Positions 1 through 10,782 of a stretch of 64,000 bases of DNA are shown here, in pieces. Numbering within the stretch: the stretch's first letter is position 1; the number at the start of each line of letters is the position of its first letter. The position numbers were made by a program, and so were the translations under genes. This DNA comes from Mixophyes australis (lineage: Eukaryota > Chordata > Amphibia > Anura > Limnodynastidae). Below the pieces are notes generated by a model. It ran no database searches. It worked only from the letters and a program-made list of their open reading frames with translations, and was not told where the DNA came from. The stretch is from NCBI GenBank assembly GCA_036250195.1, contig JAVHZZ010000011.1, positions 59,524,919 through 59,588,918 of the forward strand, given 5' to 3'.

Positions 1-746
1 TCTCTGTCCAACACATCCCTGTTATAACGGGATTAATACCCCTTGATAATTGGACCTGTGCTATCTCAAGGCATATGGCTCAATACATCCCCACTATAAC
101 GGGATTAGTATCTCTCCGGTAATTAGGTTATTATAATTATGAGGCATATAGTAGCTACGTGAGGCATCTAAACAACACAGCGAGGCGAACGCCGACGCGC
201 GTTTCGCTACTCGCTTTAACTTAGGCAAGCCGAGAAAGGGGAAATTACATCTCTTTTATGGATAGAAAAACGCCCCTGTGACTGACATCACAACATGTAG
301 GCCAATCAGATTATGTTAAAGTCGGGGAATTTTTTGATGGACGGGAGCAGTGACAGACCCGTTGGAGATCCCACCCATCTCATATTACAGACTCACGGTT
401 ATAATTTCTCCTATATAGATGTGAGTGGTATTGGTAAGTATCCGTAGATCCATGTATAGATTTCTTTATTTTATATATTATTAAGATATCCATGATCCTC
501 CTGATGTTTATTGCATTGTGAAGGTTTGTTAGGTTAGATTTAAAATATCAAGAGCTATTTAGATATAAGGATTAGCGGTTTAGTCCTGATATTTATTCAT
601 AGGGGGATTAATTAACATTTCTAGTTAAAAGCATTGTAATATTAGGAAAATTTTAATAAAGAAGTGATAAGCAGCTGGTTACAAATGTGTTTAATAAAAT
701 CACCGATTTCCATGAAAATATGTGTCTTGTATTTTATTTTTATAGT
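1..746 (-). repeat. PLE pseudo-LTR, 3' copy of the minus-strand unit
   Basis: This segment equals 5251-5996 base for base except for rare substitutions (for example near 436/5686), and its reverse complement is 7049-7794. The repeat ends sharply at 746/5996, after which the two copies differ completely. The segment may continue left of the window, since base 1 matches 5251 and the copy at 5251 is preceded by leader. Confidence 0.9.
185..236 (-). ncRNA. degenerate hammerhead-ribozyme-like motif in the PLE pseudo-LTR
   Basis: On the minus strand this stretch reads a short stem with loop, then cgaaacgcg, followed by a segment that can pair back with the upstream gcc. Penelope-like pseudo-LTRs are known to encode type I hammerheads with a very short stem III, whose core is CUGANGA, stem II, GAAA. 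Here GAAA and a stem-II-like gc/gc are present, but the CUGANGA position reads ctaagtta, so the core looks broken. The same sequence occurs near 5435-5486 (minus) and 7561-7612 (plus). The assignment rests on layout only; no folding was run. Confidence 0.35.
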
Positions 747-1030
747 GACTATATGTAATTTGCATATAGATAGAAGTGGTTATTTAGTTTATGATTAAAG
801 CTCCAAAAACAATAATTGACATCATTAAAAAGTGTTTTGTTAATAGACAAGTGCATTAAGAAAGGGGCTAGGTAGCATTTGCCTCCTGGTCCTATAAGAC
901 ATATTTTGGTACATATGATGTTGAAAAAAAGTGCTAATAATTAATAAACATATAGAAAGTGAAAACGTGAAAAGTTATAATTATGATAAAATCATTTATT
1001 GTAGAAGGTTATTATGTCCATTAGGGTCTA

Positions 1031-3447
1031 CTAGATAAAAACCATATAGTTGGTTTTATCATTTAGCCCATTTGGCACTAAGCTATTCATAAGAAATATC
1101 AATTTTGATTCTTTCTTCAAAAGTTCTTGTTGTAAATTTCCACCCCTAATTCCTAAAGAAATCTGCTCCATCACAAATGCTTGGAGTGTATCCGGATTGT
1201 TTTCGTGATACATTAAAAAGTGTTTTGCTACTGTAGTGATGGGTTTGAATTTATCCCTGTCACTGGGGGCATTTTTGATGTTATTAACATGCTCCAGTAA
1301 GCGTCTCTTAAATGGCCTTGTTGTCATGCCTATATAGTTGAGGCCGCAGGGGCAGGTTAGACAGTAGACGACCCCAATTGAGTTACAATTTACAAATTTG
1401 TTGATTTTCCAAACTTTAGAATATCTATCCATTTATTCATATTTTTGAATAGTGTATTTACAGGCTTTGCAGCGGCCACATTTGTGAAATCCCATTATTG
1501 GATTCAGTGATTTCTTTTTCTTAACAAAGTGGCTATGGACAAAGCGATCTTTCAGATTTCGGGCTCTCCGCCATGTTATTGTAATTCTATCCTCTAAGTT
1601 TTGTTTGAGATCATCATCTAGTAATAATATATGCCAGTATTTTTGAAATATGTTTGAGATACTTCTCCATTCGGAGCAAAATGTCCCTATCATTCTCGTC
1701 TTTTGTTCAGGAGTTGGTTTAGGCATTGGAAATATCAGGGATTCTCTCTCTCTTTGATTTGCTTCATAGGAGGCCTTTTGTATACTTTTTTTACTATATC
1801 CCCTCTGTAATAATCTTTTACTTAATTCTCCAGATCTTTTATGAAAGGTAGTGTTATTGGAACAGTTTCGTTTCGTTCAGAGGAATTCCCCTTTAGGGAC
1901 ACCTTTTATTACTGAAGGGAAATGTGCACTAGTAGAATGTAGTAAACTGTTAGTAGCTGTAGACTTCCTAAATATATCTGTTGTTAATTTTCCTTCTTCA
2001 TCAATAGATATTTGAAGGTCGAGAAAGTTGATAGTTTTTTGTTGTATATCGGAGGTAAGTAGGAGATTCAGATTATTGATGTTTAATTGTTTAGTGAATT
2101 CATAGAATGAGGTTTCTTCTCCTTCCCATAGTAGGAGTATATCATCTATGTACCTGAACCATATTTGAATATGGTCAGTATATAGTTCATTCTGTTCATT
2201 AAAAACAAATTCCTTCTCCCACCAGCCAAGATATAAATTCGCATAAGTCGGTGCACAAGCTGTGCCCATAGCGGTTCCACGAATTTGTAAATAGTATCTA
2301 TCGTCAAATACAAAATAGTTGTTAGTAAGTATGAATTCCAGAAGGGAAATCAGGAAGTCATGAAAATCACTTTTGCAGTCCATATCTAAGAAATATTGGA
2401 CTGCTTTGATACCCTGATGATGTGAAATGTTTGTATAAAGTGATTCCACATCATGTGATGCTAGTCTGACCTCCTGATTAACAGAAATATCACTGATCTT
2501 AGATAGGACATCTAATGTGTCCCTGGTATACGATGGTAAACTTGTAACATATTTACGTAGATATTGATCGACGTATCTGCTAGCATTTTCGGTCAGGCTG
2601 TTTATTCCCGATATAATGGGTCTACCGGGTGGATCTGTTATTGACTTATGAATTTTTGGTAGAATATAGAAGGTAGGAATCTTTGGGTTTTCTACTTTTA
2701 AAAATTCATAATCTGATTTAGATATGACATTGTTTTTATAGGCATTATTAATTAAGTTGTTATATTTTCTCATGTAGTTGGCTGTAGGATTGAAAATCAG
2801 CCTTTTATAACATTGAGTATTGTTTAATTGCCTATATGCTTCTGTCATATATTTTGATGTAGGTAACAAGACGATATTACCGCCTTTGTCCGAAGGTTTT
2901 ATCACAGTGTCCTCCCATTCATCTATTTCTTTAAGTGCTTTAAATTCTTGTTTTGATAGTTTTTTATTAAGATCCCTTGGTTTTGCCTGTCTGAACAGTC
3001 TATCTAAGTCCTTAGATACCAGGTCACGATAGATCCTGACTTGTGGACAAATTGTTACATCTGGAGAAAAAGTGGATTTTTTCTTTAGTTTGGTCTGTTT
3101 TAATATACTTTGTGTCGTCTGATTGAGTTGTTCTCTATTGGTGTCTAATTCTTCTAACATTGATAAAGCCTGTCTTTCATCATCAGTTAGAGATGTCAGT
3201 TCAGTATTCAGCATGGCATCCTCATTGGTCAGATTTAGTGAATGGGAATCATTTATCTTTTTTTGGGTGCAGTAAAACTTCTTTAATAGTAGTTTCCTTA
3301 TAAACAGATTTAAATCTTTTTCCCATTCGAAACGGTTAAAGGATTGTGATGGTGAAAATGACAACCCTCGACTTAGAACCTGTATATGTATAGGATCTAG
3401 TTGTTTCTCAGTTAAGTTGACAATTTTTAGTGATGAATCTGATACAT
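1031..3447 (-). pseudogene. PLE reverse transcriptase plus GIY-YIG endonuclease, two nonsense mutations
   Basis: The protein would copy RNA at a nicked target and supply the nick. Seen from the N-terminus: an LSRGLSFSP-like start block near 3375, a DKGGNIVL block, RPIISG, GTAMGTACAPTYANLYLG, the catalytic FRYIDDILLLW, and INFLDLQIS; then a linker, a CxxCxxC cluster (CGRCKAC) and the GIY-YIG nuclease (VYCLTCPCGLNYIGMT, then a conserved Arg). The frame is broken twice: TGA at 1877-1879, where the inverted copy has CGA (a CpG-type change), and TAA at 1433-1435, where the inverted copy has TAT. Otherwise the frame runs from RT through endonuclease, so the native product was one polyprotein. The RT frame stays open upstream into ORF1 by about 95 bp in the -1 frame, and I see no ATG there; how it is translated is unclear. 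Confidence 0.9.
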
Positions 3448-4272
3448 CTAACGTCTGTAGTTCCTCCGATGGAATTGGGGACCTTCTTGTCCTTCCATCT
3501 GTTTTCTTTTTTTGCGTTCTCTTAGTTTTATGTCCCCCCCTTCGTGTCGGTTTGACTCTGTAGTGCCTCCTCCTCCTTCCAGATTCTTCGAACCCCTCTC
3601 TAAAAAAGATCTGGTGTGGTGAAAGCGATCTCGTTTATTGGGGGAGGTATCAGATATCTCACTTGCTGAGGAATCAATCCCAGAATTGCTGTAAGAGCTA
3701 CGAGATCTGTTAAATTTCGGTCTATCCCATTTAAAAATTTGATTTTGGGCATAGTCATTTTTATCTCGTGCAAATTTTTTGCGTTTCTTATCCACAATAT
3801 TTTTTTCAAATTCATCCAGATCCAGTTTAAAATCACTATAGGCCTTCTGGAAGGATTCTAAATTCTCAAATTGTTTAAGTTTGTCACCATATTGAGATAT
3901 TTCATTAGCGTATTGTTCTAAGAGAAGGTTGTCATGTTTCATTAAGACTTGTATGAGTTCATTGGAACATCTAGTGAGAATGCTTTCCCATTCTTTCTTC
4001 AGATCACTAGTTATTAGTTCAAAGGCTGGATAGGTTTTTAATCTCAAACCTCTTGGTATCATGCCCTGTTTTACATAATTATCAAACATTGTTTTGTTCC
4101 AAAAAGTTTTGGTTTGTTTGTACATAACATTTTTAAGTTCCATGAGATGATTAGACCAGTTGTTTCCTGTGGTATTTGATGTTACTAAACCACTTCCAAA
4201 ACCAATATGGGATTCCTGCAGCCATTTTTCTTGTCTATTTTGTAACTCTTGACCAATACTAAAAGATGCCAT
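3448..4272 (-). CDS. PLE ORF1, charged protein of unknown function
   Basis: An open frame of 274 codons starting with ATG, directly upstream of the RT frame and overlapping it in the -1 frame. The N-terminal half looks helical, with a stretch near residues 100-150 rich in Glu, Leu and Gln that could form a coiled coil. The C-terminal third is Ser, Arg and Lys rich and ends in a strongly basic patch (LRERKKRKQ), as expected of an RNA-binding or nuclear-targeted tail. I recognise no named domain. Position alone suggests it is the first ORF of the PLE, perhaps a nucleic-acid-binding Gag-like partner. No in-frame stop is present, unlike the RT next to it. The 24 bp between the ORF1 stop and the RT block give no clear slippery heptamer. 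Confidence 0.7.
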   Translation of the reverse strand: MASFSIGQELQNRQEKWLQESHIGFGSGLVTSNTTGNNWSNHLMELKNVMYKQTKTFWNKTMFDNYVKQGMIPRGLRLKTYPAFELITSDLKKEWESILTRCSNELIQVLMKHDNLLLEQYANEISQYGDKLKQFENLESFQKAYSDFKLDLDEFEKNIVDKKRKKFARDKNDYAQNQIFKWDRPKFNRSRSSYSNSGIDSSASEISDTSPNKRDRFHHTRSFLERGSKNLEGGGGTTESNRHEGGDIKLRERKKRKQMEGQEGPQFHRRNYRR

Positions 4273-5250
4273 GTCAGGATAGTATTTAATGTCTTATTAA
4301 GGGAACAAATTTTTATAAATAAGTAGATTAGTCACCTATATAGGTGTTTTAAACTTGTGCTGGTAGGTAAAGAAAGGTTGGATGATTAGATTCACCCTAT
4401 TTAATATCGACAAAAAGAGAAATATACCACCGCACTAAGTGCTAATATACATATCCAGACTAATATTAAATTACTGATTTTAATAATCTATATAGCTGGA
4501 TTGGTGCACCTCTGCATGTAAAACATTGAGATTAAGGATGCATGTGTTAGAAGAAAACATGCCTAACAAGGGCACTCTGTAACGATCATTTTATTTAAAA
4601 TATACCTTTTATTTATGTAATCTAAAATATGTTGTTCCAAGAATAAGCCTAAATATAGTAGGCAGCGAAATATTAAAAAGAGAAAGTATTGAAAATTAAA
4701 GATTTAAAATAAAGATGTTAATAAAATGGCAAATTATGCCATGCCTGCTGTGTGTTTTATTATTTGAGGATATATTCCATTAATTAACAATTCTCACGTG
4801 TTATCCAAGTCAGTCAGTATATAGATTGGGATTATTTATCATCAAGGTTTATATTCAACACCTTCGTCACTGTTTATAATATATTGTTACATATATTCAA
4901 GATTTATTCATCAATAATTGCCATACACAATGATATTGACAATATAACTATATGTTTGTTTCAGAGGATTAGTTGATAAAAATCAATTCGGTTATTTAGT
5001 GCAGTAATTGGTAGATTGTCATTTATTTCATGACAATCATATTAGTCTGGTATCATTCATATAATGGAACTGCTAAAGATTGTTATCATCAGTTGATACT
5101 ATGTTCTCAGAAGCGTTGTAGTCTGAGAAACTCCAATCCTCTTATTTCATATGTCGTTTATCCTATATAAGGTATTGTTGAATATGTAATCAGATTAATA
5201 ACATGGTGTGATCTAAATTCCTTTAATGATAATCCCCTGACTAGTTGGAT
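4273..5250 (-). other. PLE leader between pseudo-LTR and ORF1
   Basis: AT-rich, with no open frame of note. The part 4531-5250 is repeated in inverted orientation at 7795-8514, which shows that it belongs to the element rather than to the host. The inverted copy stops at 8514 (partner base 4531), so 4273-4530 has no second copy here. Confidence 0.75.
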
Positions 5251-5996
5251 TCTCTGTCCAACACATCCCTGTTATAACGGGATTAATACCCCTTGATAAT
5301 TGGACCTGTGCTATCTCAAGGCATATGGCTCAATACATCCCCACTATAACGGGATTAGTATCTCTCCGGTAATTAGGTTATTATAATTATGAGGCATATA
5401 GTAGCTACGTGAGGCATCTAAACAACACAGCGAGGCGAACGCCGACGCGCGTTTCGCTACTCGCTTTAACTTAGGCAAGCCGAGAAAGGGGAAATTACAT
5501 CTCTTTTATGGATAGAAAAACGCCCCTGTGACTGACATCACAACATGTAGGCCAATCAGATTATGTTAAAGTCGGGGAATTTTTTGATGGACGGGAGCAG
5601 TGACAGACCCGTTGGAGATCCCACCCATCTCATATTACAGACTCACGGTTATAATTTCTCCTATATAGATGTGAGTGGTATTGGTAAATATCCGTAGATC
5701 CATGTATAGATTTCTTTATTTTATATATTATTAAGATATCCATGATCCTCCTGATGTTTATTGCATTGTGAAGGTTTGTTAGGTTAGATTTAAAATATCA
5801 AGAGCTATTTAGATATAAGGATTAGCGGTTTAGTCCTGATATTTATTCATAGGGGGATTAATTAACATTTCTAGTTAAAAGCATTGTAATATTAGGAAAA
5901 TTTTAATAAAGAAGTGATAAGCAGCTGGTTACAAATGTGTTTAATAAAATCACCGATTTCCATGAAAATATGTGTCTTGTATTTTATTTTTATAGT
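5251..5996 (-). repeat. PLE pseudo-LTR, 5' copy of the minus-strand unit
   Basis: Direct repeat of 1-746. Its outer end at 5996 is the head-to-head junction with the inverted truncated unit: up to tatagt it is pseudo-LTR, and from about 6000 it is RT C-terminus read on the plus strand. No filler sequence beyond a few bases is seen at the junction. Confidence 0.9.
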
Positions 5997-5999
5997 TTT

Positions 6000-6763
6000 A
6001 TATTTAGGAAGTCTACAGCTACTAACAGTTTACTACATTCTACTAGTGCACATTTCCCTTCAGTAATAAAAGGTGTTCCTAAAGGGGAATTCCTCCGAAC
6101 GAAACGAAACTGTTCCAATAACACTACCTTTCATAAAAGATCTGGAGAATTAAGTAAAAGATTATTACAGAGGGGATATAGTAAAAAAAAGTATACAAAA
6201 GGCCTCCTATGAAGCAAATCAAAGAGAGAGAGAATCCCTGATATTTCCAATGCCTAAACCAACTCCTGAACAAAAGACGAGAATGATAGGGACATTTTGC
6301 TCCGAATGGAGAAGTATCTCAAACATATTTCAAAAATACTGGCATATATTATTACTAGATGATGATCTCAAACAAAACTTAGAGGATAGAATTACAATAA
6401 CATGGCGGAGAGCCCGAAATCTGAAAGATCGCTTTGTCCATAGCCACTTTGTTAAGAAAAAGAAATCACTGAATCCAATAATGGGATTTCACAAATGTGG
6501 CCGCTGCAAAGCCTGTAAATACACTATTCAAAAATATGAATATATGGATAGATATTCTAAAGTTTGGAAAATCAACAAATTTGTAAATTGTAACTCAATT
6601 GGGGTTGTCTACTGTCTAACCTGCCCCTGCGGCCTCAACTATATAGGCATGACAACAAGGCCATTTAAGAACTTTTGAAGAAAGAATCAAAATTGATATT
6701 TCTTATGAATAGCTTAGTGCCAAATGGGCTAAATGATAAAACCAACTATATGGTTTTTATCTA
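6000..6763 (+). pseudogene. inverted PLE copy: RT C-terminal end plus GIY-YIG, deleted
   Basis: The plus-strand counterpart of the minus-strand unit, starting in the last 30 or so residues of RT (FRKSTATNSLLHS onward) and continuing through the linker, CGRCKAC cluster and GIY-YIG start. It keeps Arg and Tyr codons at the two places where the minus copy has stops. It is broken differently: one extra A in the A-run near 6182-6190 (8 A against 7) shifts the frame, and a 181-bp deletion between ccatttaaga and acttttgaag (6670/6671) removes the middle and C-terminal nuclease region. The deletion ends share the 4-bp microhomology aaga. The final segment again matches the C-terminal coding end and the 3' region of the other copy. 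Confidence 0.9.
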
Positions 6764-7048
6764 GTAGACCCTAATGGACATAATAACCTTCTACAATAAA
6801 TGATTTTATCATAATTATAACTTTTCACGTTTTCACTTTCTATATGTTTATTAATTATTAGCACTTTTTTTCAACATCATATGTACCAAAATATGTCTTA
6901 TAGGACCAGGAGGCAAATGCTACCTAGCCCCTTTCTTAATGCACTTGTCTATTAACAAAACACTTTTTAATGATGTCAATTATTGTTTTTGGAGCTTTAA
7001 TCATAAACTAAATAACCACTTCTATCTATATGCAAATTACATATAGTC

Positions 7049-7794
7049 ACTATAAAAATAAAATACAAGACACATATTTTCATGGAAATCGGTGATTTTA
7101 TTAAACACATTTGTAACCAGCTGCTTATCACTTCTTTATTAAAATTTTCCTAATATTACAATGCTTTTAACTAGAAATGTTAATTAATCCCCCTATGAAT
7201 AAATATCAGGACTAAACCGCTAATCCTTATATCTAAATAGCTCTTGATATTTTAAATCTAACCTAACAAACCTTCACAATGCAATAAACATCAGGAGGAT
7301 CATGGATATCTTAATAATATATAAAATAAAGAAATCTATACATGGATCTACGGATACTTACCAATACCACTCACATCTATATAGGAGAAATTATAACCGT
7401 GAGTCTCTCATATGAGATGGGTGGGATCTCCAACGGGTCTGTCACTGCTCCCGTCCATCAAAAAATTCCCAGACTTTAACATAATCTAAATGGCCTACAT
7501 GTTGTGATGTCAGTCACAGGGGCGTTTCTCTATCCATAAAAGAGATGTCATTTCCCCTTTCTCGGCTTGCCTAAGTTAAAGCGAGTAGCGAAACGCGCGT
7601 CGGCGTTCGCCTCGCTGTGTTGTTTAGATGCCTCACGTAGCTACTATATGCCTCATAATTATAATAACCTAATTACCGGAGAGATACTAATCCCGTTATA
7701 GTGGGGATGTATTGAGCTATATGCCTTGAGATAGCACAGGTCCAATTATCAAGGGGTATTAATCCTGTTATAACAGGGATGTATTGGACAGAGA
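7049..7794 (+). repeat. PLE pseudo-LTR of the inverted unit
   Basis: Reverse complement of 1-746, slightly more divergent than the direct pair. The adjoining 6764-7048 is the 3' region of the unit (reverse complement of about 747-1030) and 7795-8514 is leader. The inverted arm is therefore continuous across the pseudo-LTR and shows a tandem unit boundary. Confidence 0.88.
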
Positions 7795-8514
7795 ATCCAA
7801 CTAGTCAGGGGATTATCATTAAAGGAATTTAGATCACACCATGTTATTAATCTGATTACATATTCAACAATACCTTATATAGGATAAACGACATATGAAA
7901 TAAGAGGATTGGAGTTTCTCAGACTACAACGGTTCTGAGAACATAGTATCAACTGATGATAACAATCTTTAGCAGTTCCATTATATGAATGATACCAGAC
8001 TAATATGATTGTCATGAAATAAATGACAATCTACCAATTACTGCACTAAATAACCGAATTGATTTTTATCAACTAATCCTCTGAAACAAACATATAGTTA
8101 TATTGTCAATATCATTGTGTATGGCAATTATTGATGAATAAATCTTGAATATATGTAACAATATATTATAAACAGTGACGAAGGTGTTGAATATAAACCT
8201 TGATGATAAATAATCCCAATCTATATACTGACTGACTTGGATAACACGTGAGAATTGTTAATTAATGGAATATATCCTCAAATAATAAAACACACAGCAG
8301 GCATGGCATAATTTGCCATTTTATTAACATCTTTATTTTAAATCTTTAATTTTCAATACTTTCTCTTTTTAATATTTCGCTGCCTACTATATTTAGGCTT
8401 ATTCTTGGAACAACATATTTTAGATTACATAAATAAAAGGTATATTTTAAATAAAATGATCGTTACAGAGTGCCCTTGTTAGGCATGTTTTCTTCTAACA
8501 CATGCATCCTTAAT

Positions 8515-8863
8515 CAAAATACAGTTTAGATGAGCTATAATATAACACTAAACATAACAGTAATTACCATTGCGGCACTATTGAGCAAGATACATTCTTG
8601 TAAGGTTTCAAACACTAGTACCCTAATAACCTCAAGCCTATACAGAGATGAGTCTATTTAAGTAAACCAGATTATACTGACACAGCTTCCTGCCGCGTAA
8701 AATGTACATAACTAACATTCAAAAAGTTTAGATACAATTAAACATTTAAACAGAATAAGATCAGAAAGACATATTTATGTGACTATGGAAATGAAACCAT
8801 TTATCGCGATAACTCAAATATGATGACAAGCTGGAACATGATGATGGTAAGTCCAGAGCCTAA
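8515..8863 (-). other. segment between the PLE end and L1-like ORF1
   Basis: On the minus strand this lies directly after the ORF1 stop and should lead into ORF2, but no ORF2 sequence appears before PLE sequence begins at 8514. It is AT-rich and without a long frame. The simplest reading is L1 inter-ORF sequence cut by the PLE insertion; this is inference. Confidence 0.35.
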
Positions 8864-9801
8864 TCAGTCTCTTTGACTTGCTGACTCAGCTTCCGCTTCC
8901 AGTTCCTGTAGATAAGCTTGTGCATCACCCGCAGTCATAAAGTCCTTATAATCTTGGCCTTCAAAGATCCTCAGGCGTGCTGGGTACAAAAGAGTAAACT
9001 TTTTCCCTTTCTTTACCAAAGCAGAACAAACTGTGGAGAATTCTTTCCGTGCTCTAGTTACCTCTGCCGAATAATCCTGGAAGAGCAGTAAGCGAGTACC
9101 TTCCCATTTTATCGGGCTTAATGATTTTGATGCCATCCAGAGAGCATTTTTGTGTATGTAATTGAAGCACTTGAAAATGACCGTACAAGGCCGTTCCTTC
9201 ATATTTTCTCTTGGCAGCCCCAGTCTATGCGCACGTTCAATCTCCATACTGGAAAAATATTCATTTATCTCTAGAAGCCTTGGTAACTCTTTAGATATGA
9301 ATGCTAGAAGGGTTGGGCCTTTAACTGTTTTCGGTAGACCTAGCAGCTGTAAGTTATTTCTCCTGGATCATTTCTCCAAGTCATCCAGCTTGTTTAGCAT
9401 TTGCTTTTGAGTTTTAAGTAGTGAAGTCATGAGAGTTTTCTGGTTTCCATTATCACGCATATATTCTCCAATACGTAACTCATTTACCTGGACTTGTTTA
9501 GTGATCTGTGTGACCTGGTCCTTAAGCTCTTGCATCGCAGCTATAAGAGTGCTCATCTGCTGTTGCATTAATGGCTCCATAGTCTCCCTGATGGCCCGAA
9601 CTACTGATTCATAAGAGAGAGCTGGCGTATCCGAAGCCATGTGACTAGCACGAGGTAGAGATGGAGAATTAGCATTTGAGTTGTCACTTGCATCCTTATC
9701 ACTTATTTTGTTGCCTTGACCACATTCCTCGCTCCTCTTTTACGTTCAGATTCAGTGCGCTGTGGCTTATCACTCGTGGATGGATTATTGAATTTATTCA
9801 T
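8864..9801 (-). pseudogene. L1-like LINE ORF1 protein, minus strand
   Basis: ORF1p of an L1-group LINE, an RNA-binding chaperone of the retrotransposon particle. From an ATG near 9801 the N-terminus is basic (RTESERKRG). A one-base shift near 9715 leads to a second block starting at MASDTP, then a coiled coil of about 80 residues (9640-9370) rich in Gln and Leu, then LEK, a TGA at 9368-9370 where the family normally has Trp (LEKWSRRNNL), and the RRM/C-terminal region with IERAHRLG, a phenylalanine-rich strand, LFQDYS, an Arg-Lys pair and LLYPARLR. The end is acidic (ELEAEAES). Two lesions make it a pseudogene. ORF2 is missing; the PLE begins about 350 bp beyond the stop. Confidence 0.8.
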
Positions 9802-10153
9802 TACAGACGATAGAGATCAAAGGGCAGTTCTCCAGATAGAAGACTTTAAATTAGTTCCATTCAATTTTAGGCAGAGTGGACAGTGCTCCCTCCCAGTTAG
9901 ATTTGAGTATTACATCTCAGGGCACTCACGGATATAGATGAAATACTCTCCTATTTGCTTTGCAGGAAAGAAAATATTTCAGAGCCAGTTGCTTTAAAAC
10001 GTTGTGTTATGTTTTCTGCTTCTGCTGTTATGTTTTCAGCTAAGATCAATCTTGTGTGTCAATGCAAAGGTTGTGTTGCAATGTTCTTGTAAACCACTGC
10101 TGATATATAGCTTTGCAAAAATGTCCAGGACAGCAAAAATACGTATTTTTTAT
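9802..10153 (-). other. probable L1-like 5' flank before hAT copy 1
   Basis: Upstream of ORF1 on the minus strand, without a gene. It may continue on the far side of hAT copy 1 at 13538 to about 14220, where the sequence becomes GC-rich (gcgccaaaa, ccgccggc), which would fit a LINE 5' UTR. I cannot prove the link. Confidence 0.3.
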
Positions 10154-10539
10154 GTTAGTATTAGAGATGGTCACTGACCCCCGTGTTTTGGTTTTGTATT
10201 CGGTTTTGGATCTGGATTACCGTCGTGTTTTGGTTTTGCAAAACCGCCATTGCGTGTTTTGGCTTTGGTTTTGGTTTTGTTTGGTTATGTTTTGCTATTT
10301 TGTTGGAAAATCAATGTTTTGGAGCCTAAAATAACCAAATTTAGTGCTCCACCTGTTTCTTGGATAAGTAATGTAATTGTAAAGCTAATAAATTATCAAA
10401 AAAACAGTTTAATTCCTGGTAGGTAGGCCTTCATTAATTCTGCACACAAATCAGATTGTCTTCCTCTCCAGCTATGCATATTGGCAATACAGCCATCGTC
10501 TTTGGGTGTATATTACACCCTACACTTATAGTTAAATAT

Positions 10540-10745
10540 GTAAAGAAATGGACAAAGGCAGTTTGGTTTCTGTCTCTATAGGCCCCCCTCCAGTTGTAGA
10601 AAACACAAAAAAAATCAGCCGTTATAGACTGTACAATATTATTTGAAATGGACAAAGGCAGTTTGGGGTCAGTCTGTGTATGACATCCTACCCATAATGA
10701 GAAATTGCCAAAACAGCAACCTTTCGTGATATGGAAATGCCCCAA
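10540..10745 (-). repeat. subterminal repeats in the hAT copy 1 3' end
   Basis: Two imperfect copies of a roughly 115-bp unit containing aaatggacaaaggcagtttgg. Related units recur inside the same element at 11940-12230, next to where the transposase coding region is missing. Recombination between such repeats would explain that internal loss. Confidence 0.6.
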
Positions 10746-10782
10746 GTCCCTTTCCTCTTTGGGGGTAGATTGAACCCTAGAC

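Larger units (their letters stand above)
1..8514 (-). mobile_element. Penelope-like element, full unit plus inverted 5'-truncated unit
   Basis: A retroelement of the GIY-YIG-bearing Penelope-like class (Neptune-like). Reading the minus strand from 5996: pseudo-LTR (5996-5251), leader (5250-4273), ORF1 (4272-3448), RT plus GIY-YIG reading frame (to 1031), 3' region, and a second direct pseudo-LTR (746-1). At 5996/6000 this unit meets a plus-strand partial unit that begins inside the RT C-terminus, carries GIY-YIG, 3' region and pseudo-LTR (7049-7794), and then runs into 720 bp of leader from a further unit (7795-8514, the reverse complement of 5250-4531). Identity between the arms is high by eye. 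The left end of the insertion lies outside the window, so target duplications cannot be checked. Tandem units joined to an inverted truncated unit are a known habit of Penelope-like elements. Confidence 0.9.

Noticed and set aside
2820..3032. Plus-strand frame opposite the PLE RT
   Set aside because: Antisense shadow of the RT frame, which has clear catalytic motifs.
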